Assembly: GCA_965202895.1 (NCBI GenBank)
Contig: OZ241901.1
Coordinates: forward strand, 3,844,001 to 3,908,000
Length of the DNA stretch: 64,000 nt
Reading direction: 5' to 3'
From: JAJDXW01 sp965202895
GTDB lineage: Bacteria; Pseudomonadota; Gammaproteobacteria; HK1
Part shown: piece by piece, positions 25,619 through 34,334 of the stretch
Layout: each line of letters begins with the position of its first letter
Numbering within the stretch: position 1 is the stretch's first letter
Position numbers and translations under genes: made by a program
Notes under the pieces: model-generated
What the model was told of the DNA's origin: nothing
The model's input: only the letters and a program-made list of their open reading frames with translations
Databases searched by the model: none

Positions 25619-26254
25619 ATCGCAGCGGAAAAGCGTAATCGCGTAAATGGCGAGATCCGGGCCGAAAAGCTTCGGCTGATCGGCGAGGACGGCGCCCAGC
25701 TCGGGATCGTCTCCGTGGACGAGGCGCTGGCGGAAGCCGAGCAGCGGGGCTTCGACGTGGTCGAGATGTCCCCCAACGCCGATCCACCCGTCTGCCGGTT
25801 GATGGACTATGGAAAGTTCCAGTTCCAGCAGAGCAAGAAGAGACAGGCGGCCCGGCGCAAGCAGCAGCAGACCCAGATCAAGGAGGTCAAGTTCCGGCCG
25901 GGAACCGATGACGGAGACTACCAGGTCAAGCTGCGGAACCTGAGGCGTTTCCTCGACCACGGACACAAGATCAAGGTCACGTTGTGGTTCCGGGGCCGGG
26001 AGATGGCTCACCAGGACCTCGGCCTCAAGCTTCTCCAGCGCATCGAGGGCGACCTGGAGGAAGAGGCCAAGGTCGAGCAGTTTCCGAAGCTGGAAGGCCG
26101 CCGGCTCGCTATGGTGATGACCCCGCGAAAGCCCGCGGCCGCCCGCCAGGGCCGCCGGCACGCTTCGGCGGCGGAGAAGGCGGATCCGGTGGACCCGGCC
26201 GCCTCGGTTCGCTCTTCGGGCGAAGGGGTTCGTGACGAGGCCGCCGCCGGCTGA
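25619..26254 (+). CDS. infC: Translation initiation factor IF-3 with AUC start codon
   Basis: A 211-aa IF-3, which prevents premature joining of ribosomal subunits and checks the initiation codon. The N-domain begins NRVNGEIRAEKLRLIGEDG, the linker is Lys/Arg-rich (SKKRQAARRKQQQTQIKE), and the C-domain holds KFRPGTDDGDYQVKL and FRGREMAHQ. No ATG or GTG fits the family N-terminus. GGAGGAG at about 25606-25612 precedes ATC at 25619, and infC genes characteristically use AUU, AUC or AUA, which lets IF-3 repress its own synthesis. The C-terminus runs about 35 residues beyond the E. coli end. It is the first gene of the infC-rpmI-rplT-pheST-ihfA-merR block. Confidence 0.93.
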   Translation: MAAEKRNRVNGEIRAEKLRLIGEDGAQLGIVSVDEALAEAEQRGFDVVEMSPNADPPVCRLMDYGKFQFQQSKKRQAARRKQQQTQIKEVKFRPGTDDGDYQVKLRNLRRFLDHGHKIKVTLWFRGREMAHQDLGLKLLQRIEGDLEEEAKVEQFPKLEGRRLAMVMTPRKPAAARQGRRHASAAEKADPVDPAASVRSSGEGVRDEAAAG

Positions 26255-26311
26255 CCCCGCCCGGACCGAGCCCTTCCATTCCGAGCCGCCAGGACGAAAT
26301 ACGAGAATCAG

Positions 26312-26509
26312 ATGCCCAAGATGAAGACCAACCGCGGAGCGGCGAAGCGTTTCAAGCGCGCCGCCAACGGCAGCCTGCGGCGCCGGCAGTCGTATCGGAA
26401 CCACATCCTGACCAAGAAGGCCCCGAAGCGCAAGCGCCAGCTCCGTTCGCCGGCCGTCATCGCTCCGGCCGACGCCCCGGGTGTCGGCCGTCTTCTGCCC
26501 TACGCCTGA
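26312..26509 (+). CDS. rpmI: 50S ribosomal protein L35
   Basis: A 65-aa basic protein with the L35 pattern MPKMKTNRGAAKRFKRAANG and the HILTKKAPKRKRQLR core. It is a component of the large ribosomal subunit. It follows infC by 57 bp and precedes rplT by 14 bp. In this operon L20 normally represses L35 and L20 synthesis by binding the mRNA upstream. Confidence 0.97.
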   Translation: MPKMKTNRGAAKRFKRAANGSLRRRQSYRNHILTKKAPKRKRQLRSPAVIAPADAPGVGRLLPYA

Positions 26510-26523
26510 CCGGAGACCCGGCG

Positions 26524-26877
26524 ATGCCCCGAGCAAGGAATCCCGTGCAGTCGCGCGCCCGCCGCAAGAAGATCCTGAAGCAGGCGAAGGGCTACTACGG
26601 CGCGCGGAGCCGCAGCTTTCGCGTTGCCAAGCAGGCGGTGATCAAGGCCGGCCAGTACGCCTATCGGGACCGCCGGCAGCGCAAGCGTCAGTTCCGGGCG
26701 CTCTGGATCGCGCGGATCAACGCGGCGGCCCGGGAGCACGGCCTGTCGTACAGCCGCTTCATGAACGGGCTCGACAGGGCGGGAATCGCCCTCGACCGCA
26801 AGGTCCTGGCCGAGCTGGCGGTCGAAGACAAGGCGGCGTTCGGGGTCATCGCCCGGCAGGCCGCGGCGGCCCTCTAG
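26524..26877 (+). CDS. rplT: 50S ribosomal protein L20
   Basis: A 117-aa L20, essential in early assembly of the 50S subunit, where its N-terminal tail contacts 23S rRNA. The pattern MPRARNPVQSRARRKKILKQ, then GYYGARSRSFRVAKQAVIKA, then YRDRRQRKRQFRALWIARIN is standard, and length matches E. coli (118). The final alanines (RQAAAAL) end normally. It is known as the operon autoregulator in E. coli. Confidence 0.98.
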   Translation: MPRARNPVQSRARRKKILKQAKGYYGARSRSFRVAKQAVIKAGQYAYRDRRQRKRQFRALWIARINAAAREHGLSYSRFMNGLDRAGIALDRKVLAELAVEDKAAFGVIARQAAAAL

Positions 26878-26929
26878 CCCGTCCCGCCGCCGGGCGGGCG
26901 GACCCCCGGCCCGATCCCTCCGGCCGCGC

Positions 26930-26955
26930 GGCCGTCCCGTACCGCACGGACGGCC
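26930..26955 (+). promoter_or_regulatory. Perfect 8-bp stem-loop between rplT and pheS
   Basis: GGCCGTCC, a 10-base loop, and GGACGGCC form a perfect hairpin 53 bp after rplT. No U-run follows, so a Rho-independent terminator is not supported. A pause or RNA-stability element is possible. Confidence 0.4.
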
Positions 26956-27032
26956 CGGCTCGCAGCGGACGTGAACCTGCTCGAAGCTGGATTCCACTGC
27001 ATCCGGGTGATCGGGAAATCCTCAAAAAATCA

Positions 27033-27048
27033 ATAGATTGCAATCTAT
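27033..27048. promoter_or_regulatory. Perfect 16-bp AT-rich palindrome upstream of pheS
   Basis: ATAGATTGCAATCTAT reads the same on both strands and lies 45 bp before the pheS start, in the only AT-rich patch of the rplT-pheS spacer. The symmetry and position suggest an operator for a dimeric regulator acting on a pheS promoter. No phenylalanine-rich leader peptide (pheM-like) is present nearby. Confidence 0.5.
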
Positions 27049-27093
27049 GCTTGGGTGGTCCATGCTCCTAGATGTTGATTTTGGGACAGGTTC

Positions 27094-28122
27094 ATGCCGA
27101 CCGAGACCGAAGACCTGAGGGCGCAGGCCCTCGCCGCGCTGGCCGCCGCCGCGACCCGCGAAGAAGTGGAGAGGGTGCGGGCCCGTTTCCTCGGCCGCCA
27201 GGGGGTCGTCACCGGGAGGCTCCGGGGCCTCGGCACGCTCTCCCCCGAAGAACGGCCGGCGGCCGGCCAGGCGCTCAACGAGCTCAAGAACGCCCTGCAG
27301 GAGGCGGCCCGCTCGCGCCGGGAGGCGCTGTCCCGGGCCGCGGTGGACGCCGAGCTCCGAAGCGATCGGATCGACGTCACCCTTCCCGGGCGCGGACCGC
27401 GGGCCGGGGGCCTCCATCCGGTCACCCGGACCCTGGAGCGGATCGAGACGTTCTTTCGACACCTCGGCTTCGAGATCGTCGAAGGGCCCGAGATCGAAGA
27501 CGACTTCCACAACTTCGAAGCGCTCAACATCCCCGCGCATCACCCGGCCCGGGCCATGCACGACACCTTCTACTTCGAGGACGGGCTCCTGCTCCGGACC
27601 CACACGTCGAACATGCAGGTCCGCGTCATGGAGGTGCAGCCGCCTCCGTTGCGGGTCATCGCCATCGGCCGGGTGTACCGGTGCGACTCCGATCTCACCC
27701 ATACCCCGATGTTCCAGCAAATCGAGGGGCTCGTGGTCGACGAGCGTGCGAGCTTCGCGAACCTGAAGGGCACCCTGGCCGCCTTCTGCCGCCACATCTT
27801 CGAGACGGACTTGGAGATCCGTTTCCGTCCTTCCTACTTTCCCTTCACCGAGCCCTCCGCGGAGGTGGACATCCGGTGCGTCATCTGCGGCGGGACGGGG
27901 TGCCGGGTCTGCGGCCGGACCGGGTGGCTCGAGATCCTGGGCAGCGGGATGGTGCACCCGAACGTCCTCGCGAACGTCGGCATCGACAGCGAGCGCTACA
28001 CCGGGTTCGCGTTCGGGATGGGCGCGGAGCGCATCACCATGCTCCGCTACGGGGTCGACGACCTTCGCCTGTTCATGGACAACGATCTGCCGTTCCTGCG
28101 CCAGTTCGCGGGCGGCGGCTAG
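27094..28122 (+). CDS. pheS: Phenylalanyl-tRNA synthetase alpha subunit
   Basis: A 342-aa catalytic subunit of the alpha2-beta2 enzyme that charges tRNA-Phe. It has the N-terminal coiled coil (residues about 1-85), then the class II core with HPVTRTLERIETFFRHLGFE, HNFEALNIPAHHPAR, motif 2 VYRCDSDLTHTPMFQQIEGL and motif 3 GFAFGMGAERITMLRYGV. Length is normal (E. coli 327). The ATG at 27094 follows GGGACAGGTTC. It is followed after 17 bp by pheT. Confidence 0.98.
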   Translation: MPTETEDLRAQALAALAAAATREEVERVRARFLGRQGVVTGRLRGLGTLSPEERPAAGQALNELKNALQEAARSRREALSRAAVDAELRSDRIDVTLPGRGPRAGGLHPVTRTLERIETFFRHLGFEIVEGPEIEDDFHNFEALNIPAHHPARAMHDTFYFEDGLLLRTHTSNMQVRVMEVQPPPLRVIAIGRVYRCDSDLTHTPMFQQIEGLVVDERASFANLKGTLAAFCRHIFETDLEIRFRPSYFPFTEPSAEVDIRCVICGGTGCRVCGRTGWLEILGSGMVHPNVLANVGIDSERYTGFAFGMGAERITMLRYGVDDLRLFMDNDLPFLRQFAGGG

Positions 28123-28139
28123 GCGGGCGGGGCGGCCGC

Positions 28140-30584
28140 ATGAAGTTCAACGAGGACTGGCTCCGGGAATGGGTGGACCCGGGCGTGGAGTCCGGGGTGC
28201 TCGCCGAGCAGCTCACCCGGGCCGGCCTGGAGGTGGACGCGGTGGAGCCGGCCGCCTCGTCCCCCGGGCTCTCCGGGGTGGTGGTCGCCGAGGTGCTGGA
28301 GAGCCGGCCGCATCCCAACGCGGACCGGCTGAAGCTCTGCGTGGTCGACCCCGGCGGAGGCGACCGTGTCGAGGTGGTGTGCGGCGCGCCGAATGCGCGC
28401 GCGGGGATACGGGCCGCACTGGCCCGGCCCGGGGCCCGGGTCGCGGACGGCCTCAAGGTTCGGCGCGCGAAGATCCGGGGATCGGCATCGGAGGGAATGC
28501 TCCTGTCCATGCGCGAGCTCGGGATCGGCGACGACCACGACGGGATCGTCGAGCTCGAACCGGGCGCGCCTCCGGGGGCGGACGTCCGGGCGGTGCTGGG
28601 GCTCGACGACTCCGTCTTCGCGCTGAGCGTGACGCCGGACCGCGGCGACTGTCTCAGTGTGGCCGGCGTCGCACGCGAGGTCGGCGCCATCAACCGGCTT
28701 CCCGTCCGCGGTCCTTCGCCGGATCCGGTGCCCCCCGCGATCGAGGACCGTCTCACCGTCGCGCTCGAAGCCCCCGAAGGGTGCGCCCGCTACGCGGGCC
28801 GGGTGGTACGGGGGATCGATCCCGCCGCCAGGACCCCTCTCCGGATCACCGAACGTTTGCGCAGATGCGGGGTCCGCGCCGTCTCCCCGGTCGTCGACGT
28901 GACCAACTACGTCATGCTCGAGCTCGGGCAGCCCCTGCACGCATTCGACCTCCGACGGCTGGAGGGAGGCATCCGGGTCCGCCGCGCGTGCGCCGGCGAA
29001 CGCCTGACCTTGCTCGACGAACGGGAGGTCGAGCTTCGACCGTCCACCCTGGTCATCGCCGATCACCGGCGCCCGGTCGCACTCGCCGGGATCATGGGCG
29101 GGCTCGATACCGCGGTGTCGGGAGCGACCCGCGACGTGTTCCTCGAGAGCGCGTGGTTCGACCCTTCCGATCTCATGGGAGAGCCGCGGTTCTACAAGCT
29201 CGACACGGACGCCTCCCACCGGTTCGAACGCGGGGTCGACCCCGAGCTCCAGAAGGCCGCGATCGAGCGGGCGACCCGGCTCCTGATCGACGTCGCCGGC
29301 GGACGGCCCGGTCCGATCACGGACGAAAGGGCGCCCTCCCATCTGCCCGGCCGCTCGACGATCCGTCTCCGGGCGAAGCGGATCGAACGTCTCCTCGGCA
29401 TGGCGCTGCCGGCGGACGAGGTCGCGGGCGGCCTGGAGCGGCTCGGAATGGAGGTCGCGGAGACCGAAGGCGGCTGGTCGGTCACCCCCCCGGCCCGCCG
29501 CTTCGACGTCGCGATCGAGGAGGACCTGATCGAGGAGGTGGTCCGCCTCGCGGGCTACGATCGGGTCCCGCCGGTGGAGATCGAAGGAACCGTCCGTCCC
29601 GGAGGGGACCCCGAGACCGGGGTTCCGGTCTCCCGGCTCCGCCGGGTGCTGGTGGATCGGGGGTACCAGGAAGCGGTGACCTACAGCTTCGTGGACCCGG
29701 CGATGCAATCGCGGCTCGATCCGGAGGTGGCCCCGATCCGGCTCGCGAACCCCATTTCGACGGAGCTCGCGGTCATGCGTTCCCATCTCTGGATGGGGCT
29801 GTGCGGGGCGCTCGTCCGCAACGCCAAGCGGCAGGAACGCCGGGTCCGGCTGTTCGAGACCGGGCTCCGCTTCCGGCGGGACCCGAAGCTCGAGGCCCGG
29901 ATCGGGGACGTGGAAGGGTGGGGCGACCGTGGCCGGGACCAGGTCGCGGACGTCGACCAGGAGCGCTGCATCGCGGCCGTCGCGATGGGCCCGGTCGATC
30001 CCGAGCAGTGGGGAAGCGCGGCCCGGGACGCCGACTTCTTCGACCTCAAGTCCGACGTCGAGGCTCTGCTGGGGCTCACCGGGGAGCCGGATCGGTTCTC
30101 GTTCGCGCCGTTCGTCCATCCCGCCCTGCACCCGGCGCAGACGGCCGAGATCCGCGACGGCGGCGAGCCGGTGGGTCTGATCGGCGCGCTGCACCCGAAC
30201 GTGCGCGGGGAGCTCGGGCTGCCCTCCCCGGTATTCGTGTTCGAGATCGCTCTCGCCCCTCTCACGGCCGCCCGGCTCCCCGGATACGTGCCCGTGTCGC
30301 GCTATCCATCGGTGCGGAGGGACCTCGCGGTCATCGTGGAAGACGGGGTTGCGGCCGGCCGGATCCTGGACGAGGTGCGGCGAGGGGCTCCCGCGACCCT
30401 GAGCGACGCGGTGGTCTTCGACCTGTACCGGGGCGAAGGGATCGGGGCGGGCAGGAAGAGCGTCGCGATCGGCTTGACCTTCCGATCCGAATCGCGCACG
30501 CTAGACGACATGGAGGTCGATGGGTTCGTCGAGGCCATCGTCGCCGGGCTGGAAGCCGAAGTGGGAGCCGAGCTGCGGGGTTAG
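28140..30584 (+). CDS. pheT: Phenylalanyl-tRNA synthetase beta subunit
   Basis: An 814-aa beta subunit. It begins MKFNEDWLREWVDP, carries the EMAP-like tRNA-binding fold around residues 40-150 (PNADRLKLCVVD, GAPNARAG), the B3/4 editing module with HAFDLRRLEGG, the B5 domain with LGMALPADEVAGGLERLGME, the inactive class II-like core, and a C-terminal FDX-ACB domain (VSRYPSVRRDLAVIVED) that contacts the tRNA anticodon stem. The length is close to E. coli (795). The downstream ihfA start lies one base after the stop codon, indicating coupled translation. Confidence 0.98.
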   Translation: MKFNEDWLREWVDPGVESGVLAEQLTRAGLEVDAVEPAASSPGLSGVVVAEVLESRPHPNADRLKLCVVDPGGGDRVEVVCGAPNARAGIRAALARPGARVADGLKVRRAKIRGSASEGMLLSMRELGIGDDHDGIVELEPGAPPGADVRAVLGLDDSVFALSVTPDRGDCLSVAGVAREVGAINRLPVRGPSPDPVPPAIEDRLTVALEAPEGCARYAGRVVRGIDPAARTPLRITERLRRCGVRAVSPVVDVTNYVMLELGQPLHAFDLRRLEGGIRVRRACAGERLTLLDEREVELRPSTLVIADHRRPVALAGIMGGLDTAVSGATRDVFLESAWFDPSDLMGEPRFYKLDTDASHRFERGVDPELQKAAIERATRLLIDVAGGRPGPITDERAPSHLPGRSTIRLRAKRIERLLGMALPADEVAGGLERLGMEVAETEGGWSVTPPARRFDVAIEEDLIEEVVRLAGYDRVPPVEIEGTVRPGGDPETGVPVSRLRRVLVDRGYQEAVTYSFVDPAMQSRLDPEVAPIRLANPISTELAVMRSHLWMGLCGALVRNAKRQERRVRLFETGLRFRRDPKLEARIGDVEGWGDRGRDQVADVDQERCIAAVAMGPVDPEQWGSAARDADFFDLKSDVEALLGLTGEPDRFSFAPFVHPALHPAQTAEIRDGGEPVGLIGALHPNVRGELGLPSPVFVFEIALAPLTAARLPGYVPVSRYPSVRRDLAVIVEDGVAAGRILDEVRRGAPATLSDAVVFDLYRGEGIGAGRKSVAIGLTFRSESRTLDDMEVDGFVEAIVAGLEAEVGAELRG

Positions 30585-30585
30585 G

Positions 30586-30888
30586 ATGGCGCTGACCAAG
30601 GTGGACATGGCCGAGTGCATCTTCAACGAGCTCGGGCTCAACAAGCGCGAAGCCCGGGAGTTCGTGGACCACCTGTTCGAGGAGCTGCGCCTCTCCCTGG
30701 AGTCCGGCGAGCCGGTGAAGCTCTCCGGCTTCGGCAACTTCGATCTTCGCGACAAGGCCGAACGCCCGGGACGGAATCCGAAGACGGGCACGGAGGCGAC
30801 GATTTCCGCCCGGCGGGTGGTGACCTTTCGGCCCGGAATCAAGCTGAAGACCAGGGTGGAGGCCGGTGTTCGATCCCTCGGCAAATAG
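30586..30888 (+). CDS. ihfA: Integration host factor alpha subunit
   Basis: A 100-aa DNA-bending HU/IHF family protein that pairs with IHF-beta. The alpha-type signature is clear: MALTKVDMAECIFNELGLNK, GFGNFDLRDKAERPGRNPKT, and RRVVTFRPGIKLK. The ATG at 30586 immediately follows the pheT stop. The merR gene starts inside its last codons (23-bp overlap). IHF often assists nitrate-reductase promoters, so a link to the nar operon is possible though not shown. Confidence 0.97.
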   Translation: MALTKVDMAECIFNELGLNKREAREFVDHLFEELRLSLESGEPVKLSGFGNFDLRDKAERPGRNPKTGTEATISARRVVTFRPGIKLKTRVEAGVRSLGK

Positions 30889-31222
30889 CGAGCTTCCCCC
30901 CATCCCGGCGAAGAGGTACTTCACGATCGGGGAGGTGAGCGAGCTCTGCGCGGTCAAGCAGCACGTGCTCCGGTACTGGGAGCAGGAGTTCCCGACCCTG
31001 AACCCGATCAAGCGCCGCGGAAACCGGCGCTACTACCAGCGGCAGGACGTGATCCTGATCAGACAGATCCGCAGCCTGCTCTGGGAGCACGAATACACGA
31101 TTGCCGGAGCGCGGCAGAAGCTTGCGAGCGGCGAATCGAAGCGCGACAGCGAACAGAGCCGGCAGATCGTCCGCCAGGTGCGGATAGAGCTCGAGGAGAT
31201 CCTCGCGATTCTGCGGCACTAG
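30866..31222 (+). CDS. MerR-family transcriptional regulator
   Basis: A 118-aa regulator with a winged helix-turn-helix at the N-terminus (KRYFTIGEVSELCAVKQHVL, then RYWEQEFPTLNPIKRRGNRR) and a short C-terminal dimerising helix (ARQKLASGESKRD onward). No effector domain or metal-binding cysteine pattern is present, which is the norm for this small MerR-like protein encoded after ihfA in gammaproteobacteria. The start is the GTG at 30866 within ihfA, so expression is coupled. Targets are unknown. tRNA-Pro follows 104 bp after its stop, as in many relatives. Confidence 0.9.
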   Translation: MFDPSANSELPPIPAKRYFTIGEVSELCAVKQHVLRYWEQEFPTLNPIKRRGNRRYYQRQDVILIRQIRSLLWEHEYTIAGARQKLASGESKRDSEQSRQIVRQVRIELEEILAILRH

Positions 31223-31325
31223 CCGGATATCTTTCGCGGCCGGGGCGGAGCGGCGCGGGTTTGATGGCGCCAGGCGGGTGAGGCCGCCCACGCCGGCTCG
31301 CAGGAAGGCCCGGCATCCGGTTCCA

Positions 31326-31402
<77 letters not shown>

Positions 31403-31887
31403 GACACCGGCTCCGAATCCGTCCCCCGATCATCCAGCCGCCTGCGAGACGCGGCGGGCGCCGGAGCCGATCCGGGCCGTCCGCGTGCCGGGGCGGATCG
31501 GCAAGGCTCCGGGCGCCGAAGAGGCGCGTCGGCGTGGAGGGGTTTCCCCGGCACATCGTCGTCGGCGGCGCCGGGAACGAGCTACCCACCGGCCGAGGCG
31601 GAAGTCTCCGGGACCCCCCGGCCGGCGTGCGCGGACGGCCCTCTGCAAGATCGGGATGGCGGGTGGTCGACGGGTCGGGGGAGGGTCGAGATGCCGCCGG
31701 TCCGGGACGCTACCCTCGGAAAGTCCGCGTGGCGGTGAACCGCCCTGCCATCTCTGGGACCGCATCTACCCAGCTCCCGGCGACGGGCGCATCGTAGCAT
31801 GAGTGACCGGGTGTGCGCCCGCGCGAAGTGCGGCCGGCCGCTCCCGGCCGGAAGGCCCCCGGCCCGGCGCGCGCGGGCGGCCCCGGC
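31403..31887. other. Intergenic after tRNA-Pro, no gene seen
   Basis: About 485 bp between tRNA-Pro and the 3' end of the molybdenum hydroxylase gene. Several open frames overlap on both strands but all are Arg/Gly/Pro-rich shadows, and I see no repeat-family element. Confidence 0.5.
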
Positions 31888-34176
31888 CTACCGCGCCGCG
31901 CCGGCGGGGCGGCGCGCGTCCATCGTCTCGAGCAGGCGGGGAGGGGACATGGGCAGTCCGGTCATCCGCACCCCGACCGCGTCCTCGATCGCATTCGCGA
32001 CCGCGGCCATCGGCGGGCAGATGTTGACCTCTCCGACGCCCTTGACCCCGTAGGGGTGGCCGGGGTTCGGCACCTCCACCAGCACCGCCTCGATCATCGG
32101 AAGGTCCGAGGCGACCGGCATCCGGTAGTCGAGGAAGCCCGGGTTCTCGAGCCGGCCCTCGCCGTCGTAGACGTACTCCTCGTTCAGCGCCCAACCGATC
32201 CCCTGGACCGCGCCGCCCTGGATCTGGCCCTCGACGTAGCTCGGGTGGATCGCACGGCCGACGTCCTGCGCGGCGGTCCACCTGAGTATGGTGACCTTTC
32301 CGGTCTCCGGGTCCACCTCCACGTCGCAGACCTGGGTCGAGAAGCCCGGGCCGACCCCGGCCGCGTTCACCGACGCGCTGGCGCCGATGGGCCCGCCGGT
32401 CTGGGTCTTCTTCGCCGCGATCTCCCGGAGGGAGAGCGGCTCGAACTCGCCCACGTTGCTGCTCGCGGGCTTCGCGTGCCCGTCCTCCCAGACGACCCCG
32501 TCGACGTCGACGTCCCAGATGAGGGCGGCGCGGCGCCGCAGCTCCTCGATGAGCTTCCGAGCCGCGGTGACCACCGCGAGGCCGGTGGCCAGGGTGACCC
32601 GGCTGCCGCCGGTCACCCCGGTGAAGCCGATCGAGGCGGTGTCGGCCACGATCGGCCGAACCCGCTCGTAGTCGATGCCGAGGGTCTCCGCGGCCATGAT
32701 CGCCATCGACGCCCGGGAGCCCCCGATGTCCGGGCTCCCGGTCGCGACCATCGCGGTACCGTCCTCCCCGAGGTGGATCGTGGCGCTCGATTCGCCGCCG
32801 GCGTTGAACCAGTACCCGGAGGCGACCCCCCGCCCCTGGTTCGGTCCGAGAGGGGTGCGGTAGTGGGGATGGTTCTGCAGGGCCTCGATCGTCTCCGCGT
32901 AGCCGATGGACCCGAACTTCGGCCCGTAGGCGGCCTGGGTGCCCTCCAGGGCCGCGTTGCGTCGGCGAAGCTCGAGCGGATCGATGCCGAGCTTGCGGGC
33001 GAGCACGTCCATGGCGCTCTCGACGGCGAAGGCGGAGATCGGTGATCCGGGAGCGCGGTAGGCGGCGGACTTCGGCCGGTTGCACACCACGTCGTAGCCC
33101 ACCGTGCGCACGTTCGCGAGGGCGTAGGGGGCGAACGCGCACATGCAGGCGTTCACCACCGGGGACCCCGGAAACGCCCCCGCCTGGAACCGGAAGGCGC
33201 CCTCGGCGGCGGTGATCCGGCCGTCGCGGGTCGCCCCGATCCTCACCGTCATCGCCGCCCCGGAGGTCGGGCCGGTGGCCTTGAAGACCTCCTCCCGGCT
33301 CATCGCGAGCTTGACCGGCCGCCCGCTCTTCCGGGCGAGGGAGAGGGCGATGGGCTCGAGGTACACCACCGTCTTCCCGCCGAACCCGCCTCCGATCTCG
33401 GCCGGGGTCACCCGCAGGTCCGAGAGCGCGAGGCCGAGGAGCTTGGCGGTGAAGGCGCGGATCTGGAAGTGGCCCTGGCTCGACCCCCAGATCTCCGCCT
33501 GTCCGTCCTCGTTGCAGCGCGCAACGCAGGCGTGGGGCTCGATGTAGCCCTGATGGACCGGCCGGGTCGTGAACTCCATCTCGACCGTCTCTTCCGCCTC
33601 GCGGAAGCCCGCCTCGACGTCGCCGATCCCCATTTCGGCGCGTTTGGCGACGTTCGACGGCCGGTCCGGGGCCGGGTCTACCCCGCGGGTGTACATGTCC
33701 GGATGGAGCAGCGGGGCGTCGGGGCGCATCGCCTCCTTCACGTCGATGACGTGCGGCAGGACCTCGTAGTCGACCTCGATGAGGGAGAGCGCCTCCTCGG
33801 CGACCGCCTTCGTGGTGGCCGCCACCGCCGCCACCGAATGCCCTTCGTACAGCGCCTTCTCGCGGGCCATGACGTTCCTCGTCATGTGCGCGAAGTTGAT
33901 CTGGACCCGTTCGGGGCCGACGTATACCGACGGGTGGTCGGGGAGATCGTCCCCCCTGACGACCGCCTTCACCCCGGGCAGGGCCTCCGCCCGGGAGGTG
34001 TCGATGGACCGGATCCGCGCATGGGCGTGGGGACTGCGGAGGATCGCGCCGACGAGCATCCCCGGCAACGACTGGTCGGCCGCGAACCTGGCGCGTCCGG
34101 TCACCTTGTCCACCCCGTCGGGCCGAACCGGCCGCGATCCGACCCACTTGAAGCCGTTCCGAGAGTCCTGGTTCAC
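31888..34176 (-). CDS. Xanthine dehydrogenase-family molybdenum-binding subunit
   Basis: A 762-aa large subunit of a molybdenum hydroxylase (xanthine dehydrogenase, aldehyde oxidase, CO-dehydrogenase superfamily). It shows the Ald_Xan_dh_C hammerhead domain (VDKVTGRARFAADQSLPGM), Mo-pterin contacts GSSQGHFQIR and EIGGGFGGKT, and the catalytic glutamate in GVKGVGEVNICPP near the C-terminus. The CoxL active-site AYxCSFR loop is absent; the corresponding segment reads SAAYRAPGSP. Two GTG codons are possible starts, at 34182 and 34176; the second has GAAGGGAG at better spacing. No FAD- or iron-sulfur subunit gene lies beside it, so partners must be encoded elsewhere. Confidence 0.88.
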   Translation of the reverse strand: MNQDSRNGFKWVGSRPVRPDGVDKVTGRARFAADQSLPGMLVGAILRSPHAHARIRSIDTSRAEALPGVKAVVRGDDLPDHPSVYVGPERVQINFAHMTRNVMAREKALYEGHSVAAVAATTKAVAEEALSLIEVDYEVLPHVIDVKEAMRPDAPLLHPDMYTRGVDPAPDRPSNVAKRAEMGIGDVEAGFREAEETVEMEFTTRPVHQGYIEPHACVARCNEDGQAEIWGSSQGHFQIRAFTAKLLGLALSDLRVTPAEIGGGFGGKTVVYLEPIALSLARKSGRPVKLAMSREEVFKATGPTSGAAMTVRIGATRDGRITAAEGAFRFQAGAFPGSPVVNACMCAFAPYALANVRTVGYDVVCNRPKSAAYRAPGSPISAFAVESAMDVLARKLGIDPLELRRRNAALEGTQAAYGPKFGSIGYAETIEALQNHPHYRTPLGPNQGRGVASGYWFNAGGESSATIHLGEDGTAMVATGSPDIGGSRASMAIMAAETLGIDYERVRPIVADTASIGFTGVTGGSRVTLATGLAVVTAARKLIEELRRRAALIWDVDVDGVVWEDGHAKPASSNVGEFEPLSLREIAAKKTQTGGPIGASASVNAAGVGPGFSTQVCDVEVDPETGKVTILRWTAAQDVGRAIHPSYVEGQIQGGAVQGIGWALNEEYVYDGEGRLENPGFLDYRMPVASDLPMIEAVLVEVPNPGHPYGVKGVGEVNICPPMAAVANAIEDAVGVRMTGLPMSPPRLLETMDARRPAGAAR

Positions 34177-34224
34177 GCTCACTCCCTTCTCCGAATTGCC
34201 GAATGTACCCGTCCGGGCGGGCGA

Positions 34225-34314
34225 TCAGTGCCGCTTGCCGGCGAGGCTCACGCATAAGAGCACGGCCGCGACGAGGACGGCGGCGACGATGACGACGAGG
34301 CCCAGTTGGTCCAT
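34225..34314 (-). CDS. 29-aa single-helix membrane peptide
   Basis: MDQLGLVVIVAAVLVAAVLL followed by CVSLAGKRH is one transmembrane helix with a positive tail. GGAG lies 7 bp before the ATG at 34314, which supports translation. It lies between a second tiny membrane gene (20 bp upstream) and the molybdenum hydroxylase gene (48 bp downstream), all on the minus strand. No function is known. The composition is not that of the shadow frames. Confidence 0.5.
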   Translation of the reverse strand: MDQLGLVVIVAAVLVAAVLLCVSLAGKRH

Positions 34315-34334
34315 GTTCGGTCTCCGTTGGGGGT

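Noticed and set aside
26930..27094. Phe-dependent attenuator or leader peptide before pheS
   Set aside because: No short ORF with consecutive Phe codons exists. The only short GTG-started frame (to about 27036) contains a single Phe, and the hairpin lacks a U-run.
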